Of a stretch of DNA of 64,000 nucleotides, positions 45,929 to 56,721 are shown one piece after another. Made by a program: the position numbers and the translations under genes. Position 1 is the first letter of the stretch. Every line of letters starts with the position of its first letter. The stretch spans positions 496,001-560,000 of the forward strand of contig JAITUC010000024.1 of assembly GCA_031286585.1 (NCBI GenBank). The letters are read 5' to 3'. This DNA comes from Delftia acidovorans. Its GTDB lineage: Bacteria; Pseudomonadota; Gammaproteobacteria; Burkholderiales; Burkholderiaceae_C. The notes beneath the pieces are model-generated. The model made no database searches, had not been told where the DNA came from, and was given only the letters and a program-made list of their open reading frames with translations.

Positions 45929-47217
45929 CCACGATGAACCAAGACAAGCAAGCCACCTACGCCGCCCTGGACGCCTGGATCGACCAGCATTTCGATGAAG
46001 AAGTGCAATTCCTGCAGGCCCTGGTCCAGGTGCCCACCGACACGCCGCCCGGCAACAACGCACCCCACGCCGAGCGCACGGCAGAACTGCTCAAGACCCT
46101 GGGCTACGAGGCCGAGAAGCACACCGTGCCCGAGGCCGACGTCAAGGCCTACGGCATGGAGTCCATCACCAACCTGATCGTGCGCCGCCCCTATGGCAGC
46201 GCAGGCGACGCCGGCGGCGGCCTGACCATTGCGCTGAACGCCCACGGCGACGTGGTGCCGCCCGGTGAAGGCTGGACCCAGGACCCCTATGGCGCCGCCA
46301 TCGAGGACGGCAAGCTCTACGGCCGTGCCGCCGCCGTGAGCAAGAGCGACTTCGCCACCTTCACCTACGCCGTGCGCGCACTCGAAGCCGTGGCCAGGCC
46401 CTCCAGGGGCGCGGTGGAGCTGCACTTCACCTATGACGAGGAATTCGGCGGCATCCTGGGCCCCGGCTGGCTGCTGGCCAACAACCTCACCAAGCCCGAC
46501 CTCATGGTCGCGGCCGGTTTCAGCTACGAAGTCGTCACCGCCCACAACGGCTGCCTGCAGATGGAAGTGACCGTGCAGGGCAAGATGGCCCACGCCGCCG
46601 TGCCCCACACGGGCGTGGACGCGCTGCAGGCCGCCGTGGTGCTGATGAACGCGCTGTACGCCGAGAACACCAGGTACCGGCAGGTGACCTCCAAGGTGCC
46701 CGGCATCAAGCACCCCTACCTGAACATCGGCCGCATCGAAGGCGGCACCAACACCAACGTGGTGCCCGGCAAGGTCGTGCTCAAGATCGACCGCCGCATG
46801 ATCCCCGAGGAAAACCCGGCCGAGGTCGAGGCCAGCATCCGCGCCGTCATCGCCCAGGCCATTGCCGACTTCAATGCCAAGGGCGGCTACACGGGTGAAG
46901 ACGCCGTGCGCGTGGACATCAAGCGCCTGCTGCTGGCCAATGCCATGACGCCGCTGGCCGGCAACAAGCCGCTGGTGGACGCCATCCAGGCCCATGGCGA
47001 AGCCGTCTTCGGCGAAAAGCCCCCCGCCGTGGGCACGCCGCTGTACACCGACGTGCGCCTGTACGTGGAACGCGGCATTCCCGGCGTGATCTACGGCGCC
47101 GGCCCGCGCACCGTGCTGGAATCCCACGCCAAGCGCGCCGACGAGCGCCTGGTGCTGGAGGACCTGCGCCGCGCCACCAAGGTCATCGCGCGCATGCTGT
47201 GCGACCTGACGGCCTGA
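45925..47217 (+). CDS. M20-family metallohydrolase in the ureide operon, altered metal motif
   Basis: Cytoplasmic amidohydrolase-like protein of 430 residues of the ArgE/DapE/M20 superfamily. First metal motif HGD is intact (H107, D109 in LNAHGDVVPPGEGW), the catalytic Glu pair is E172-E173 (TYDEEFGG), and a C-terminal His (H401 in VLESHAKRADE) is present. The usual bridging Asp of LYGRGxxDxKG is replaced: the segment reads GRAAAVSKSDF with Val138 at that position and Asp only at 142. Its start overlaps the allantoate amidohydrolase stop by four bases. Downstream of allantoate the pathway needs ureidoglycolate turnover and no AllA-type lyase is seen, so this protein is a candidate; known plant ureidoglycolate amidohydrolase is also M20. 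Substrate remains unproven. Confidence 0.8.
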   Translation: MTTMNQDKQATYAALDAWIDQHFDEEVQFLQALVQVPTDTPPGNNAPHAERTAELLKTLGYEAEKHTVPEADVKAYGMESITNLIVRRPYGSAGDAGGGLTIALNAHGDVVPPGEGWTQDPYGAAIEDGKLYGRAAAVSKSDFATFTYAVRALEAVARPSRGAVELHFTYDEEFGGILGPGWLLANNLTKPDLMVAAGFSYEVVTAHNGCLQMEVTVQGKMAHAAVPHTGVDALQAAVVLMNALYAENTRYRQVTSKVPGIKHPYLNIGRIEGGTNTNVVPGKVVLKIDRRMIPEENPAEVEASIRAVIAQAIADFNAKGGYTGEDAVRVDIKRLLLANAMTPLAGNKPLVDAIQAHGEAVFGEKPPAVGTPLYTDVRLYVERGIPGVIYGAGPRTVLESHAKRADERLVLEDLRRATKVIARMLCDLTA

Positions 47218-47250
47218 CCATCTGACGGCCCGCATCAAGGCATGACACCC

Positions 47251-47275
47251 AAGCCCGGCGCCGCCGGGCTTTTTT
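47251..47275 (+). terminator. Terminator of gntR-puuE-uraD/allC-M20
   Basis: Nine-base stem AAGCCCGGC / GCCGGGCTT with loop GCC, followed by TTTTTGC, 34 bases after the M20 stop. Confidence 0.85.
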
Positions 47276-47471
47276 GCGCCCGGGCACCGCATGGGGGCGC
47301 ATGCACCGCCGCAGCGGCCACCAGGCACCAGCACGGTGCCTTGCGCCTGGCAAGCGGCTGGCATCCATCTTGCAATGCACCAGGGCACTCCCGCCCTGGC
47401 AGGCGATGCGCACCAAAACGGGTTGGCGCGATTGCCGCAACAGGGTTTACCGGGAGCGGAAATTTCCCATG

Positions 47472-47493
47472 ATCTGTATACACTTTTTGTATG
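47472..47493. promoter_or_regulatory. Candidate purine-regulon operator upstream of the permease
   Basis: GATCTGTATACACTTTTTGT, with TGTATACA at 47476-47483, about 67 bases before the permease start. The core and T run match the uraH site almost exactly. Confidence 0.6.
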
Positions 47494-47559
47494 GATGTCA
47501 GCGCCAAATCCTGTCACGCCAGCGTCCGTTCCCATAAATCAGCGAGGAGACAAATCCCC

Positions 47560-49047
47560 ATGCAATCTTCCGTTCATCCCGTCGATGAGATGCTGCCCGC
47601 AGGCAAGCTCACGGCGCTGGGCCTGCAGCACGTTCTCGTGATGTATGCGGGCGCCGTGGCCGTGCCCCTGATCGTCGGCCGCGCGCTCAACCTGCCGCCC
47701 GAGCAGGTGGCCCACCTGATCTCGGCCGACCTGTTTTGCTGCGGCCTGATCACGCTGATCCAGGCCATGGGCGCCACCCAGTGGTTCGGCATCAAGCTGC
47801 CCGTGATGATGGGCGTGACCTTCGCCAGCGTGGCGCCCATGGTGTCCATGGCGCAGACCACGGGCGGGTCGGCAGGGGCGGGGCTGATCTTCGGCTCGGT
47901 GATCGGGGCGGGGATCGTGTCCATCCTCATCGCCCCGCTGATCAGCCGCATGCTGCGCTTTTTCCCGCCCGTGGTGACCGGCACCATCATTGCCGTCATC
48001 GGCATCAGCCTGATGCGCGTGGGCGTGAACTGGATCTTCGGCAACCCCGTCGGCCCCACCGCCCCCAGCGTGCCCAACCCCGAGCACCTGAAATGGCTGG
48101 CCGACGCCCAGGCCACGGCCGGCGCGCCAGGCTCCTCGCTGCCGCCCGTGCCCAAGGGCTTCGCGGTCGTGCCCACCATTCCCAACCCCAAGTACGCCGA
48201 CCTGACGGGCGTGGGCATCTCGGCCATCGTGCTGCTGTCCATCCTGCTGATCGCGCGCTTTGCCAAGGGTTTCCTGGCCAATGTCTCCGTGCTCATGGGC
48301 ATCCTGATCGGCGGCGTGCTGTCCGTGGCCATGGGCCTGATGGACTTCAGCAAGGTCGCCAAGGCCGAATGGTTCACCCTGGTGCTGCCGTTCGAGATCG
48401 CCACGCCGGTGTTCGACCCCATCCTCATCCTCACCATGAGCCTGGTGATGGTGGTGGTGATGATCGAGTCCACCGGCATGTTCCTGGCCCTGGGCGACAT
48501 GACCAACCGCGAGATCAGCCAGGACGAGCTGACGCGCGGCCTGCGCACCGACGGCCTGGGCACGCTGATCGGAGGCATCTTCAACACCTTCCCCTACACC
48601 AGCTTCTCGCAGAACGTGGGCCTGGTGGCCGTCACCGGCGTCAAGAGCCGCTGGGTCTGCGTGGCCGGCGGCGTGATCCTGATCGTGCTGGGCGTGCTGC
48701 CCAAGATGGGTGCCCTGGTCGAATCCCTGCCCACCGTGGTGCTGGGCGGCGCGGGCCTGGTGATGTTCGGCATGGTGGCCTCCACCGGCATCCGCATCCT
48801 GAGCAATGTGGACTTCCAGACCAATCGCAACAACGCCATGATCGTTGCCGTCTCCATCGGCGTGGGCATGATTCCGCTGGTGGCGCCGAATTTCCGCCAA
48901 TGGATGCCCCACGGCATTCATCCGTTGATTGAATCCGGTATCCTGCTGGCCTCGATTACCGCCGTGGCATTGAACATTTTCTTCAACGGAGCCAGCAGCG
49001 ACACCTCTGCTGCTGTCCGGGCCGCGCGCCAGGCCGACGCCCACTGA
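47560..49047 (+). CDS. Urate/xanthine permease (NCS2 nucleobase:cation symporter)
   Basis: Inner-membrane importer of 495 residues with about 14 membrane segments. It begins with LTALGLQHVLVMYAGAVAVPLIVG, typical of the family. The signature helix reads SQNVGLVAVTGVKSRWVC near residue 352, the QNxGxxxxTG pattern of the urate/xanthine branch (YgfU, UapA, XanQ), rather than uracil permeases. The start at 47560 is backed by GAGGAGAC; the frame is open upstream without a membrane pattern. It carries the same upstream operator as the urate genes, which supports urate or xanthine as substrate. Confidence 0.93.
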   Translation: MQSSVHPVDEMLPAGKLTALGLQHVLVMYAGAVAVPLIVGRALNLPPEQVAHLISADLFCCGLITLIQAMGATQWFGIKLPVMMGVTFASVAPMVSMAQTTGGSAGAGLIFGSVIGAGIVSILIAPLISRMLRFFPPVVTGTIIAVIGISLMRVGVNWIFGNPVGPTAPSVPNPEHLKWLADAQATAGAPGSSLPPVPKGFAVVPTIPNPKYADLTGVGISAIVLLSILLIARFAKGFLANVSVLMGILIGGVLSVAMGLMDFSKVAKAEWFTLVLPFEIATPVFDPILILTMSLVMVVVMIESTGMFLALGDMTNREISQDELTRGLRTDGLGTLIGGIFNTFPYTSFSQNVGLVAVTGVKSRWVCVAGGVILIVLGVLPKMGALVESLPTVVLGGAGLVMFGMVASTGIRILSNVDFQTNRNNAMIVAVSIGVGMIPLVAPNFRQWMPHGIHPLIESGILLASITAVALNIFFNGASSDTSAAVRAARQADAH

Positions 49048-49110
49048 TGAAACAGTGTCCGCCCTGGCGGGCACGCCCAACAATCGCCCGGCCTACCCGC
49101 CGGGCTGTAT

Positions 49111-49148
49111 GCCCCCTGCCGTCCAAAGGCGCCAGGGGGCTTGTTGTC
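49111..49148 (+). terminator. Terminator after the permease
   Basis: GCCCCCTG and CAGGGGGC pair across a 14-base loop and are followed by TTGTTGTC. A second hairpin (GCCCGGC-CTACCC-GCCGGGC, 49086-49105) lies just before it. Confidence 0.6.
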
Positions 49149-49233
49149 GAAATCCCTGAGGCAAAACTGTCCTGACCCTCATAGGCTGTAGCTATCCGGT
49201 AAGCTTCCGAGAGCATTTGCAGAGAATTCCTGT

Positions 49234-51531
<2,298 letters not shown>

Positions 51532-51546
51532 TCGGCGCCCGCTCCC

Positions 51547-51580
51547 AAAAAAGGCGCCCCTGCAAAGGGGCGCCTTTTTT
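51547..51580 (+). terminator. Terminator of maeB
   Basis: A 14-base perfect stem (AAAAAAGGCGCCCC / GGGGCGCCTTTTTT) with loop TGCAAA, 15 bases after the maeB stop. Confidence 0.92.
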
Positions 51581-51643
51581 ACGGACTGCGCATCTGCCGC
51601 ATCCGGCAGGACCTGCGCAAGCCCGGCTAGAATACGCAGCTTC

Positions 51644-51731
51644 GGAGACTTGGGTGAGCGGTTTAAACCAGCAGTCTTGAAAACTGCCGACGGGCAACCG
51701 TCCGTGAGTTCGAATCTCACAGTCTCCGCCA
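51644..51731 (+). tRNA. tRNA-Ser (anticodon UGA)
   Basis: Acceptor arms GGAGACT (51644-51650) and AGTCTCC (51721-51727) pair fully, with discriminator G and an encoded CCA. The anticodon stem GCAGT/ACTGC encloses the loop CTTGAAA, giving anticodon TGA at 51678-51680. A long variable arm (CGACGGGCAACCGTCCG) marks a class II serine tRNA, and the T arm holds GTTCGAATC. A terminator-like hairpin follows at 51751. Confidence 0.96.
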
Positions 51732-51750
51732 GATTCAGATGATCAGAAAC

Positions 51751-51775
51751 AAAGCGCCTGTCCAGGCGCTTTTTT
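51751..51775 (+). terminator. Terminator of tRNA-Ser
   Basis: Stem AAAGCGCC / GGCGCTTT with loop TGTCCA, followed by TTTTCTTG, 20 bases after the tRNA. Confidence 0.85.
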
Positions 51776-51865
51776 CTTGTCCATCGCGCACCAGGCAGGA
51801 TCACCGGGCACCCGGCACCCGGCTGCAGCCAAGCAGCCCCCCGCAGGCAGGCAGGCAACGGCCTC

Positions 51866-51891
51866 CACACAGTCTTCACACAGTCTTTACA
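51866..51891 (+). promoter_or_regulatory. Tandem 11-bp repeats upstream of the glycosyltransferase (response-regulator-like box)
   Basis: CACACAGTCTT occurs twice in direct succession (51866-51887), giving TTCACA-N5-TTTACA at 51875-51891. Eleven-base direct repeats are the usual target form of OmpR/PhoB-family response regulators. The box lies about 150 bases before the gene start. Confidence 0.45.
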
Positions 51892-52039
51892 TTGGATTAA
51901 CCAAGCAGACATAAGCTGCGGGGCTTCTAGCGCCCGCGTAAGCCAAGAGTCCGTAGCCAACGCTGAAGCACCCGTTCGTCCGCCTGCCTGGGAATTCCCA
52001 TTGTGTCAGCGCAATTCTCTGCGCTGCCGGCCTCTTGCC

Positions 52040-53572
52040 ATGACCCCTCCTGTTTCCTCTCCGGCAGCGAGCGCGATCACGCGAAGCGCTCCGCTGGCCG
52101 TGTCCGCACCGTCGCTTTCCCTGGGCATCAAGGTCGCCATCGGCCTTGTGCTCTTTGCCCTGGCCTGGCTGCTGCAGATCGACAGCTCCAGCCTCACCGC
52201 CCCCAAGGACAACCTCGAACAACTGACCTGGGTGCACAGCCTGGAATGGGGCTACTACAAGCATCCGCCCCTGCCGACCTGGCTGCTTTCGGTGCCGGTC
52301 CATCTGTTCGGACTGTCTGCGCGCACCAGCTACGCCACCGGCGCGCTCTTCACGCTGGCGGGCCTGTTCCTTTTCTGGAAGCTGCTGAATGACCTGCGCG
52401 GCAGCCGCTATGCCACGCTGGCCCTGTTGGCGGCGATGTGCATCACCTACTACAACGAGCGGATGCACTTCTTCAACCATGAAGTGGTGCTCATGCCCTT
52501 CTTCGTGGGCAGCGCCCTGTTGGTGTGGCGCGCGGTGGGCAGCAGGCAGCTGCGCTGGTGGGCCGCCCTGGGCTGCTGCCTGGGGCTGGGCGCCCTGGCC
52601 AAGTACCAGATGATCCTGGCCGCCGTGGCGGTATTCCTGTTCTGGCTGGCGTCAGGCGCCTGGCGCGAGCGGGTCCATCAGATCGGCCTGGGGCTGGCGG
52701 CAGCCATCTCGCTGGCCATCATCTCGCCGCACCTGTACTGGCTTTTCCTGAACGACTTCGGCCCCATCCGCTATGCCACCGAATCCTCGCTGGGCGCCAG
52801 CCTTGGCGGTGGCGCAAGACTGCTCAATACGCTGCACTGGCTGGCCGATCAACTGCTCAACCGCGCATTGCTCGCCTGGGTGCTGCTGGGGCTGGTGATG
52901 GCCTTGCACCGCAGGAAGGTGTTTGCACCGCAGGACACATCCCCCCGCCCCGGAGCAACCGATGCATCGCGCGCGCTGATCCTGTGCTTTGGCCTCACGC
53001 CCATGGCTCTGACCTGCGCCATCGGCATGTTGGCGGGGTCTTCGCTGCAGCTGCACTGGGGCACGCCCTTTCTGCTGCTGGCCGTCCCCGTGCTCCTGGA
53101 GCTTGCGGGAAGGAAACTGCATCCCTCGCGCATCTCGGTCAAGACCGCCCTCAAGTGCTTTGTGGCACTGCAGCTGGTGCTGCTGCTCGTGGCCCAGATG
53201 ACCTCGGCGCGCAGTGAACTGCGGCTCAACAGCCGGCACTGGAGAAACTTCGATTCAAAGGCCTTGAGCCAGGCGCTTGCCGAACCCGCACGCGAAGCGC
53301 TGGGCGGCGATATCCGCGTGATCGCTGGCCCCACGGCCGAGGCCAAGGCCCTGGCCCTGAAGCTGCGCGAAAAGCCCCTGGTGCTGATCGACGGACGCAT
53401 GGACATCAGCCCCTGGATTTCCCAGCACATGGTGGATGCCTGCGGCGTGCTGCACCTGCAGCTGGCGGCATCGCAGCCACCCGGCCATCAGCCGGTGGGC
53501 GAAGGATTTCCATCCCTCTTCTGGCGTGTCACCCTGCCCGAGGAAGATGCGGGCAGCTGCGTCCCAAGCTGA
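52040..53572 (+). CDS. Integral-membrane glycosyltransferase of the ArnT/PMT (GT39/GT83-like) type
   Basis: Polyprenyl-phosphate-sugar-dependent glycosyltransferase of 510 residues with about ten to twelve membrane helices. After the first helix come ELEQ-like LEQLTWVHSLEWGYYKHPPLPTWLLSVP, which has the acidic/HPP loop motif of the ArnT and PMT_2 families, and ALAKYQMILAAVAVFLFWL. A C-terminal soluble segment begins near residue 385. Targets are probably lipid A, O-antigen or another envelope lipid, but no sugar or acceptor can be read from the sequence. The ATG at 52040 is used because the 13 codons before it look unlike a protein start. Possible two-component control is noted from the tandem box upstream. 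Confidence 0.8.
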   Translation: MTPPVSSPAASAITRSAPLAVSAPSLSLGIKVAIGLVLFALAWLLQIDSSSLTAPKDNLEQLTWVHSLEWGYYKHPPLPTWLLSVPVHLFGLSARTSYATGALFTLAGLFLFWKLLNDLRGSRYATLALLAAMCITYYNERMHFFNHEVVLMPFFVGSALLVWRAVGSRQLRWWAALGCCLGLGALAKYQMILAAVAVFLFWLASGAWRERVHQIGLGLAAAISLAIISPHLYWLFLNDFGPIRYATESSLGASLGGGARLLNTLHWLADQLLNRALLAWVLLGLVMALHRRKVFAPQDTSPRPGATDASRALILCFGLTPMALTCAIGMLAGSSLQLHWGTPFLLLAVPVLLELAGRKLHPSRISVKTALKCFVALQLVLLLVAQMTSARSELRLNSRHWRNFDSKALSQALAEPAREALGGDIRVIAGPTAEAKALALKLREKPLVLIDGRMDISPWISQHMVDACGVLHLQLAASQPPGHQPVGEGFPSLFWRVTLPEEDAGSCVPS

Positions 53573-53593
53573 ACAGGGCGATGGCTGGGCCCG

Positions 53594-54121
53594 CTAGCGA
53601 ACCAGCATGTGCCGCACATCGAGGGCAAAGCCGCTCAAGCCCTTGCCCGGGGTCTCGCCGTCTTCGACGTCCACGTCGAACAACTGCCAGTGCGCTTCCC
53701 GACCTGGCGGCAAAGGCAGGCAGACGATCTCCGGTCCCATGTCGATCATGGCCGCGATGTTGTTGACCGCTTGCGCCTGCGCCGCGCGCACCAGGGGCAT
53801 CAGCAGTTCGCCGGCAACGCCCAACTCGCGCAGGCGGCCCAGCGCCTGCTGCGCATCGCTGAGCAACGGGCCGTCGTTGATGTTCAGCTCTCCTTCATGC
53901 AACTGCTCCAGCCAGCGGCTGTCGCCGGCAGCCGCCACCTCGCTGCAGAGCCCGTGAACCAGTGCAGCCAAAGCCACGGCGGGCTCTCCACGGCTTTCGC
54001 TCAGTGCCCGCAGTACGGGCTCGCTCATACCAAGAGATTCGTAATAGGGAAAGAGCGCGTGCAGTTCGGGATGCTGTTCAAGCAGGTGTTCGCTGTAGGA
54101 CTTCTTGGGCTTGTTGGGCAT
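53594..54121 (-). CDS. Conserved-looking hypothetical protein
   Basis: Not recognised. It is 175 residues, acidic, without signal peptide or membrane segments. It starts MPNKPKKSYSEHLLEQHPELHALFPYY and is predicted mostly helical (EPAVALAALVHGLCSEVAAAGDSRWLEQL), ending in a beta-rich segment (IVCLPLPPGREAHWQLFDVDVEDGE). It converges on the glycosyltransferase with 21 bases between stops. Codon use fits the host, so it is likely a real gene. Function unknown. Confidence 0.65.
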   Translation of the reverse strand: MPNKPKKSYSEHLLEQHPELHALFPYYESLGMSEPVLRALSESRGEPAVALAALVHGLCSEVAAAGDSRWLEQLHEGELNINDGPLLSDAQQALGRLRELGVAGELLMPLVRAAQAQAVNNIAAMIDMGPEIVCLPLPPGREAHWQLFDVDVEDGETPGKGLSGFALDVRHMLVR

Positions 54122-54352
54122 GGGCGCGTGTTTTCAGGTCGATGCAACGTGATTTTCTGCTGTTCTGGCTGAGTCGCGGCTACGCAGCCTATGCCGAATT
54201 GCCTTGCTCGGGCAATGACTCCGCCCACCAGCGCCTCAAGGCATGGCAGGAGCCCACAGACAGCGCAAGCAGCTTTCACAACTCGTCAACAGCGCCACAT
54301 CCCCCGGGTAACCACCCGGACACGGGATGAGGGCGCTCACTAGAATCAAAAA

Positions 54353-54385
54353 ATGAACTTTGACATCAAAATTCAAATTCAATGA
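54353..54385 (+). CDS. Possible ten-residue leader peptide overlapping the amidase start
   Basis: ATG at 54353 opens a frame [10 protein letters not shown] that ends in TGA overlapping the amidase ATG in an ATGA arrangement (54382-54385). The amidase has no ribosome site of its own, so translation could be coupled to this short frame. Its own ribosome site is weak, and it may be chance. Confidence 0.3.
   Translation: MNFDIKIQIQ
54355..54374. promoter_or_regulatory. Palindrome upstream of the amidase cluster
   Basis: GAACTTTGA-CA-TCAAAATTC is a 9-2-9 palindrome with one mismatch, seven bases before the amidase ATG. Candidate operator of the 54.4-61 kb cluster; the GntR regulator at its far end is one possible binder. 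Confidence 0.5.
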
Positions 54386-55815
54386 AAAACAGTGGTCGCC
54401 AGACGGCATCTCCCTCGGCCTCCGAACTGCATGCGGCCTATGCAGCCGGCACGCTGACGCCCACGCAAGCCACCGAGCACTGCCTGCGGGTTGCCTGCGC
54501 AAGCCAGTCCGTGTTCACGCGCATCACGGCGGACCGCGCGCTCGAAGAGGCCCGGCAGTCCACCGAGCGCTGGCGCGCGGGCCGGCCGCTGGGGCCGCTG
54601 GACGGTGTTCCCATCAGCTGGAAAGACTTGTTCGACGTGCGCGACACGCCGACCACGGCGGCCTCGGCCCTGCTGCAGTCGGCCGCGCCAGCCCGGGCCG
54701 ACGCCACCGTGGTGGCACATGCCGCAGCGGCCGGCATGGTCTGCCTGGGCAAGACCAATCTCAGTGAGTTCGCCTACTCGGGCCTGGGGCTCAACCCCTG
54801 CTTCGGCACGCCGGTGTTTGCACATGAGGGGGGCCACGACCGGGCCCCCGGAGGCTCGTCCAGCGGCGCTGCGCTGGCCGTGGCCCTGGGATGCGGGCCG
54901 CTGGCCATGGGCACGGACACGGCGGGGTCCGTGCGCATTCCCGCCGCCTTCAACGGGCTGGTGGGCTATCGCGCCAGCAGGGGGCGCTATTGCCTGCAGG
55001 GCGTGTTTGCGCTGGCTCCGTCCCTGGACACGCTGGGGCCGCTGGCCCTGAGCGTGGACGACTGCATGGCGCTGGACCGCGTGCTGCGCGGACTGACCGA
55101 CGACCGCCATGCCAACGCATCCCCCGCTGCGGACCTGCGCAATCAGGTGTTCTGCACGGACCTCAGCCTGTTGGATGGCGACCGCGTGCTAGCTCCCGTG
55201 CGCAACAACCTCCTGTCCTCCCTGGCCTTGCTGGAGACCCGGGGTGCCCGCGTGGAGCGCCGCACGCTGCGCAGCCTGCGCGCCGTACGGGCGCTGACCC
55301 GGCGCCATGGCTGGCTGGGCGCCCATGAAGCCTTTGCCACCCACCGCGAACGCCTGGACAACGCCGATCAGGCCGCACGCATGGACCCGCGCGTGCGCCA
55401 GCGCCTGGAGGCGGCCAGGCACCTGAGTCCTGACAGCTACCGGACATGGATCGCCCAGCGCGCACCACTGATGGCCTTGTTCGCGCAGGAGCTGGGCGAT
55501 GCCACCCTGGTGCTGCCCACCACGGGCCACACCGCACCCCTGCTGCAGCCGCTGCTGGACGACGACAGGCTGTTTGCCGAAACCAACCTCGCCACGCTGC
55601 GGCTGACCATGCCCGGCAGCTACCTGGACACGCCGGCCGTGGCCCTGCCCAGCGGCGTGCAGCACATTCCCGGCATGGACGGCAGGCCCGCATTTCTGCC
55701 CACGGGCCTGCAACTCATGCGCCCCCGGGGCGATGACGACCGGCTGCTGCGCATTGCGCTGAGCGTCGAACAGGTTCTTTCCCCCTCCACCGTTCCCATT
55801 GATAGGAGTGCATGA
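54382..55815 (+). CDS. Amidase-signature family hydrolase
   Basis: Hydrolyses a carboxamide; 477 residues with the complete Ser-cisSer-Lys triad: Lys in [12 protein letters not shown] (about 75), cis-Ser in [12 protein letters not shown] and nucleophile in [14 protein letters not shown] (about 175). Related enzymes include GatA, indole-acetamide hydrolase and biuret/allophanate-type amidases; the sequence does not decide. First gene of a same-strand cluster with a NodB-fold deacetylase-like enzyme (one base away), an MFS carrier and two dehydrogenases. There is no ribosome site before ATG 54382, and the short overlapping leader may matter. Possible job: opening or trimming an imported amide. 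Confidence 0.88.
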   Translation: MKNSGRQTASPSASELHAAYAAGTLTPTQATEHCLRVACASQSVFTRITADRALEEARQSTERWRAGRPLGPLDGVPISWKDLFDVRDTPTTAASALLQSAAPARADATVVAHAAAAGMVCLGKTNLSEFAYSGLGLNPCFGTPVFAHEGGHDRAPGGSSSGAALAVALGCGPLAMGTDTAGSVRIPAAFNGLVGYRASRGRYCLQGVFALAPSLDTLGPLALSVDDCMALDRVLRGLTDDRHANASPAADLRNQVFCTDLSLLDGDRVLAPVRNNLLSSLALLETRGARVERRTLRSLRAVRALTRRHGWLGAHEAFATHRERLDNADQAARMDPRVRQRLEAARHLSPDSYRTWIAQRAPLMALFAQELGDATLVLPTTGHTAPLLQPLLDDDRLFAETNLATLRLTMPGSYLDTPAVALPSGVQHIPGMDGRPAFLPTGLQLMRPRGDDDRLLRIALSVEQVLSPSTVPIDRSA

Positions 55816-55816
55816 C

Positions 55817-56692
55817 ATGAGCAAGGAAATCCAGATCACGTTTGGCGTGGATGTCGATGCCGTTGGCGGCTGGCTCGGTTCGTATGGCGGGGAGGACTCG
55901 CCCGACGACATCTCGCGCGGCATGTTCGCGGGCGAGGTCGGCTCGCCGCGGCTGCTCAAGCTGTTCCACAAATACGGCCTGAAGACCACCTGGTTCATTC
56001 CGGGCCACTCCGCCGAAACCTTCCCCCAGCAGATGAAGGCCGTGGTGGACGCGGGCCACGAAATCGGCATCCACGGCTACAGCCACGAGAACCCGATTGC
56101 CATGACGCCCGAGCAGGAAGAGGCCGTGCTGGACCGCAGCATCGAAGTCATCACGCGCCTGGCCGGCCGCGCGCCCACGGGCTACGTCGCACCGTGGTGG
56201 GAATTCAGCCCGGTCACCAACGAGCTGCTGCTCAAGAAGGGCATCAAGTACGACCACAGCCTGATGCACAACGACTTCCATCCGTACTACGTGCGCGTGG
56301 GCGACCAATGGATGCGCATCGACTACAGCAAGCATCCGGACACCTGGATGAAGCCCCTTGTGCGCGGCAAGGAGACGCGGCTGGTCGAGATCCCCGCCAA
56401 CTGGTATCTGGACGACCTGCCGCCCATGATGTTCATCAAGAAGTCGCCCAACAGCCACGGCTTCGTCAACCCGCGCGACATAGAGCAGATGTGGCGCGAC
56501 CAGTTCGACTGGGTCTACCGCGAGCATGACTACGCGGTCTTCCCCATCACCATCCACCCCGATGTCTCCGGCCGCCCCCAGGTGCTGCTGATGCTGGAGC
56601 GCCTGATCGAGCATTTCCAGTCGCACGAGGGCGTGCGCTTCATGACCTGCGACCAGATCGCCGACGATTTCCTGCGCCGACAGCCGCGCTGA
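55817..56692 (+). CDS. Polysaccharide-deacetylase-like (NodB-fold) hydrolase
   Basis: Predicted metal-dependent C-N hydrolase of 291 residues. Metal and acid motifs: [34 protein letters not shown] (Asp pair) at the start, [14 protein letters not shown] near 78 (HxxxH), APWWEFSP and HPDVSGRPQ. It resembles cytoplasmic members such as the HP0310-type deacetylase and allantoinase-like enzymes; there is no signal peptide. The ATG at 55817 lies one base after the amidase stop, in another frame, with GATAGGAG ahead. Likely acts in series with the amidase on one substrate, possibly a cyclic imide/ureide or an N-acylated compound. Confidence 0.83.
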   Translation: MSKEIQITFGVDVDAVGGWLGSYGGEDSPDDISRGMFAGEVGSPRLLKLFHKYGLKTTWFIPGHSAETFPQQMKAVVDAGHEIGIHGYSHENPIAMTPEQEEAVLDRSIEVITRLAGRAPTGYVAPWWEFSPVTNELLLKKGIKYDHSLMHNDFHPYYVRVGDQWMRIDYSKHPDTWMKPLVRGKETRLVEIPANWYLDDLPPMMFIKKSPNSHGFVNPRDIEQMWRDQFDWVYREHDYAVFPITIHPDVSGRPQVLLMLERLIEHFQSHEGVRFMTCDQIADDFLRRQPR

Positions 56693-56721
56693 CGCCGCAC
56701 CACCACCCCAGCGAGGACACC

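Larger units (their letters stand above)
47218..47559. other. Intergenic region before the permease
   Basis: 342 bases. It holds the terminator of the ureide operon (47251-47275), a GC-rich stretch in which I see no gene, and then the TGTATACA-type site (47472-47493) and leader of the permease. The short open frames here have no family features. Confidence 0.6.
51732..52039. other. Region between tRNA-Ser and the glycosyltransferase gene
   Basis: 308 bases with the tRNA terminator (51751-51775) and, at 51866-51891, a tandem box upstream of the glycosyltransferase. No gene is seen, and no integrase or repeat of the tRNA 3' end. Confidence 0.6.

Noticed and set aside
42503-46063. Very long open frame on the minus strand opposite gntR-puuE-uraD/allC
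   Set aside because: It is a shadow of high-GC codon use: residues are Ala/Gly/His/Arg-rich without family features, and the plus-strand genes have clear motifs and coupled starts.
47218-47559. Purine riboswitch or small gene ahead of the permease
   Set aside because: No conserved riboswitch elements are evident, and the short frames show no family features; only a terminator and the TGTATACA site stand out.
51644-52039. tRNA-Ser 3' end as an integration site of a genomic island
   Set aside because: No integrase, no repeat of the tRNA end, and the genes behind it have host-like composition.
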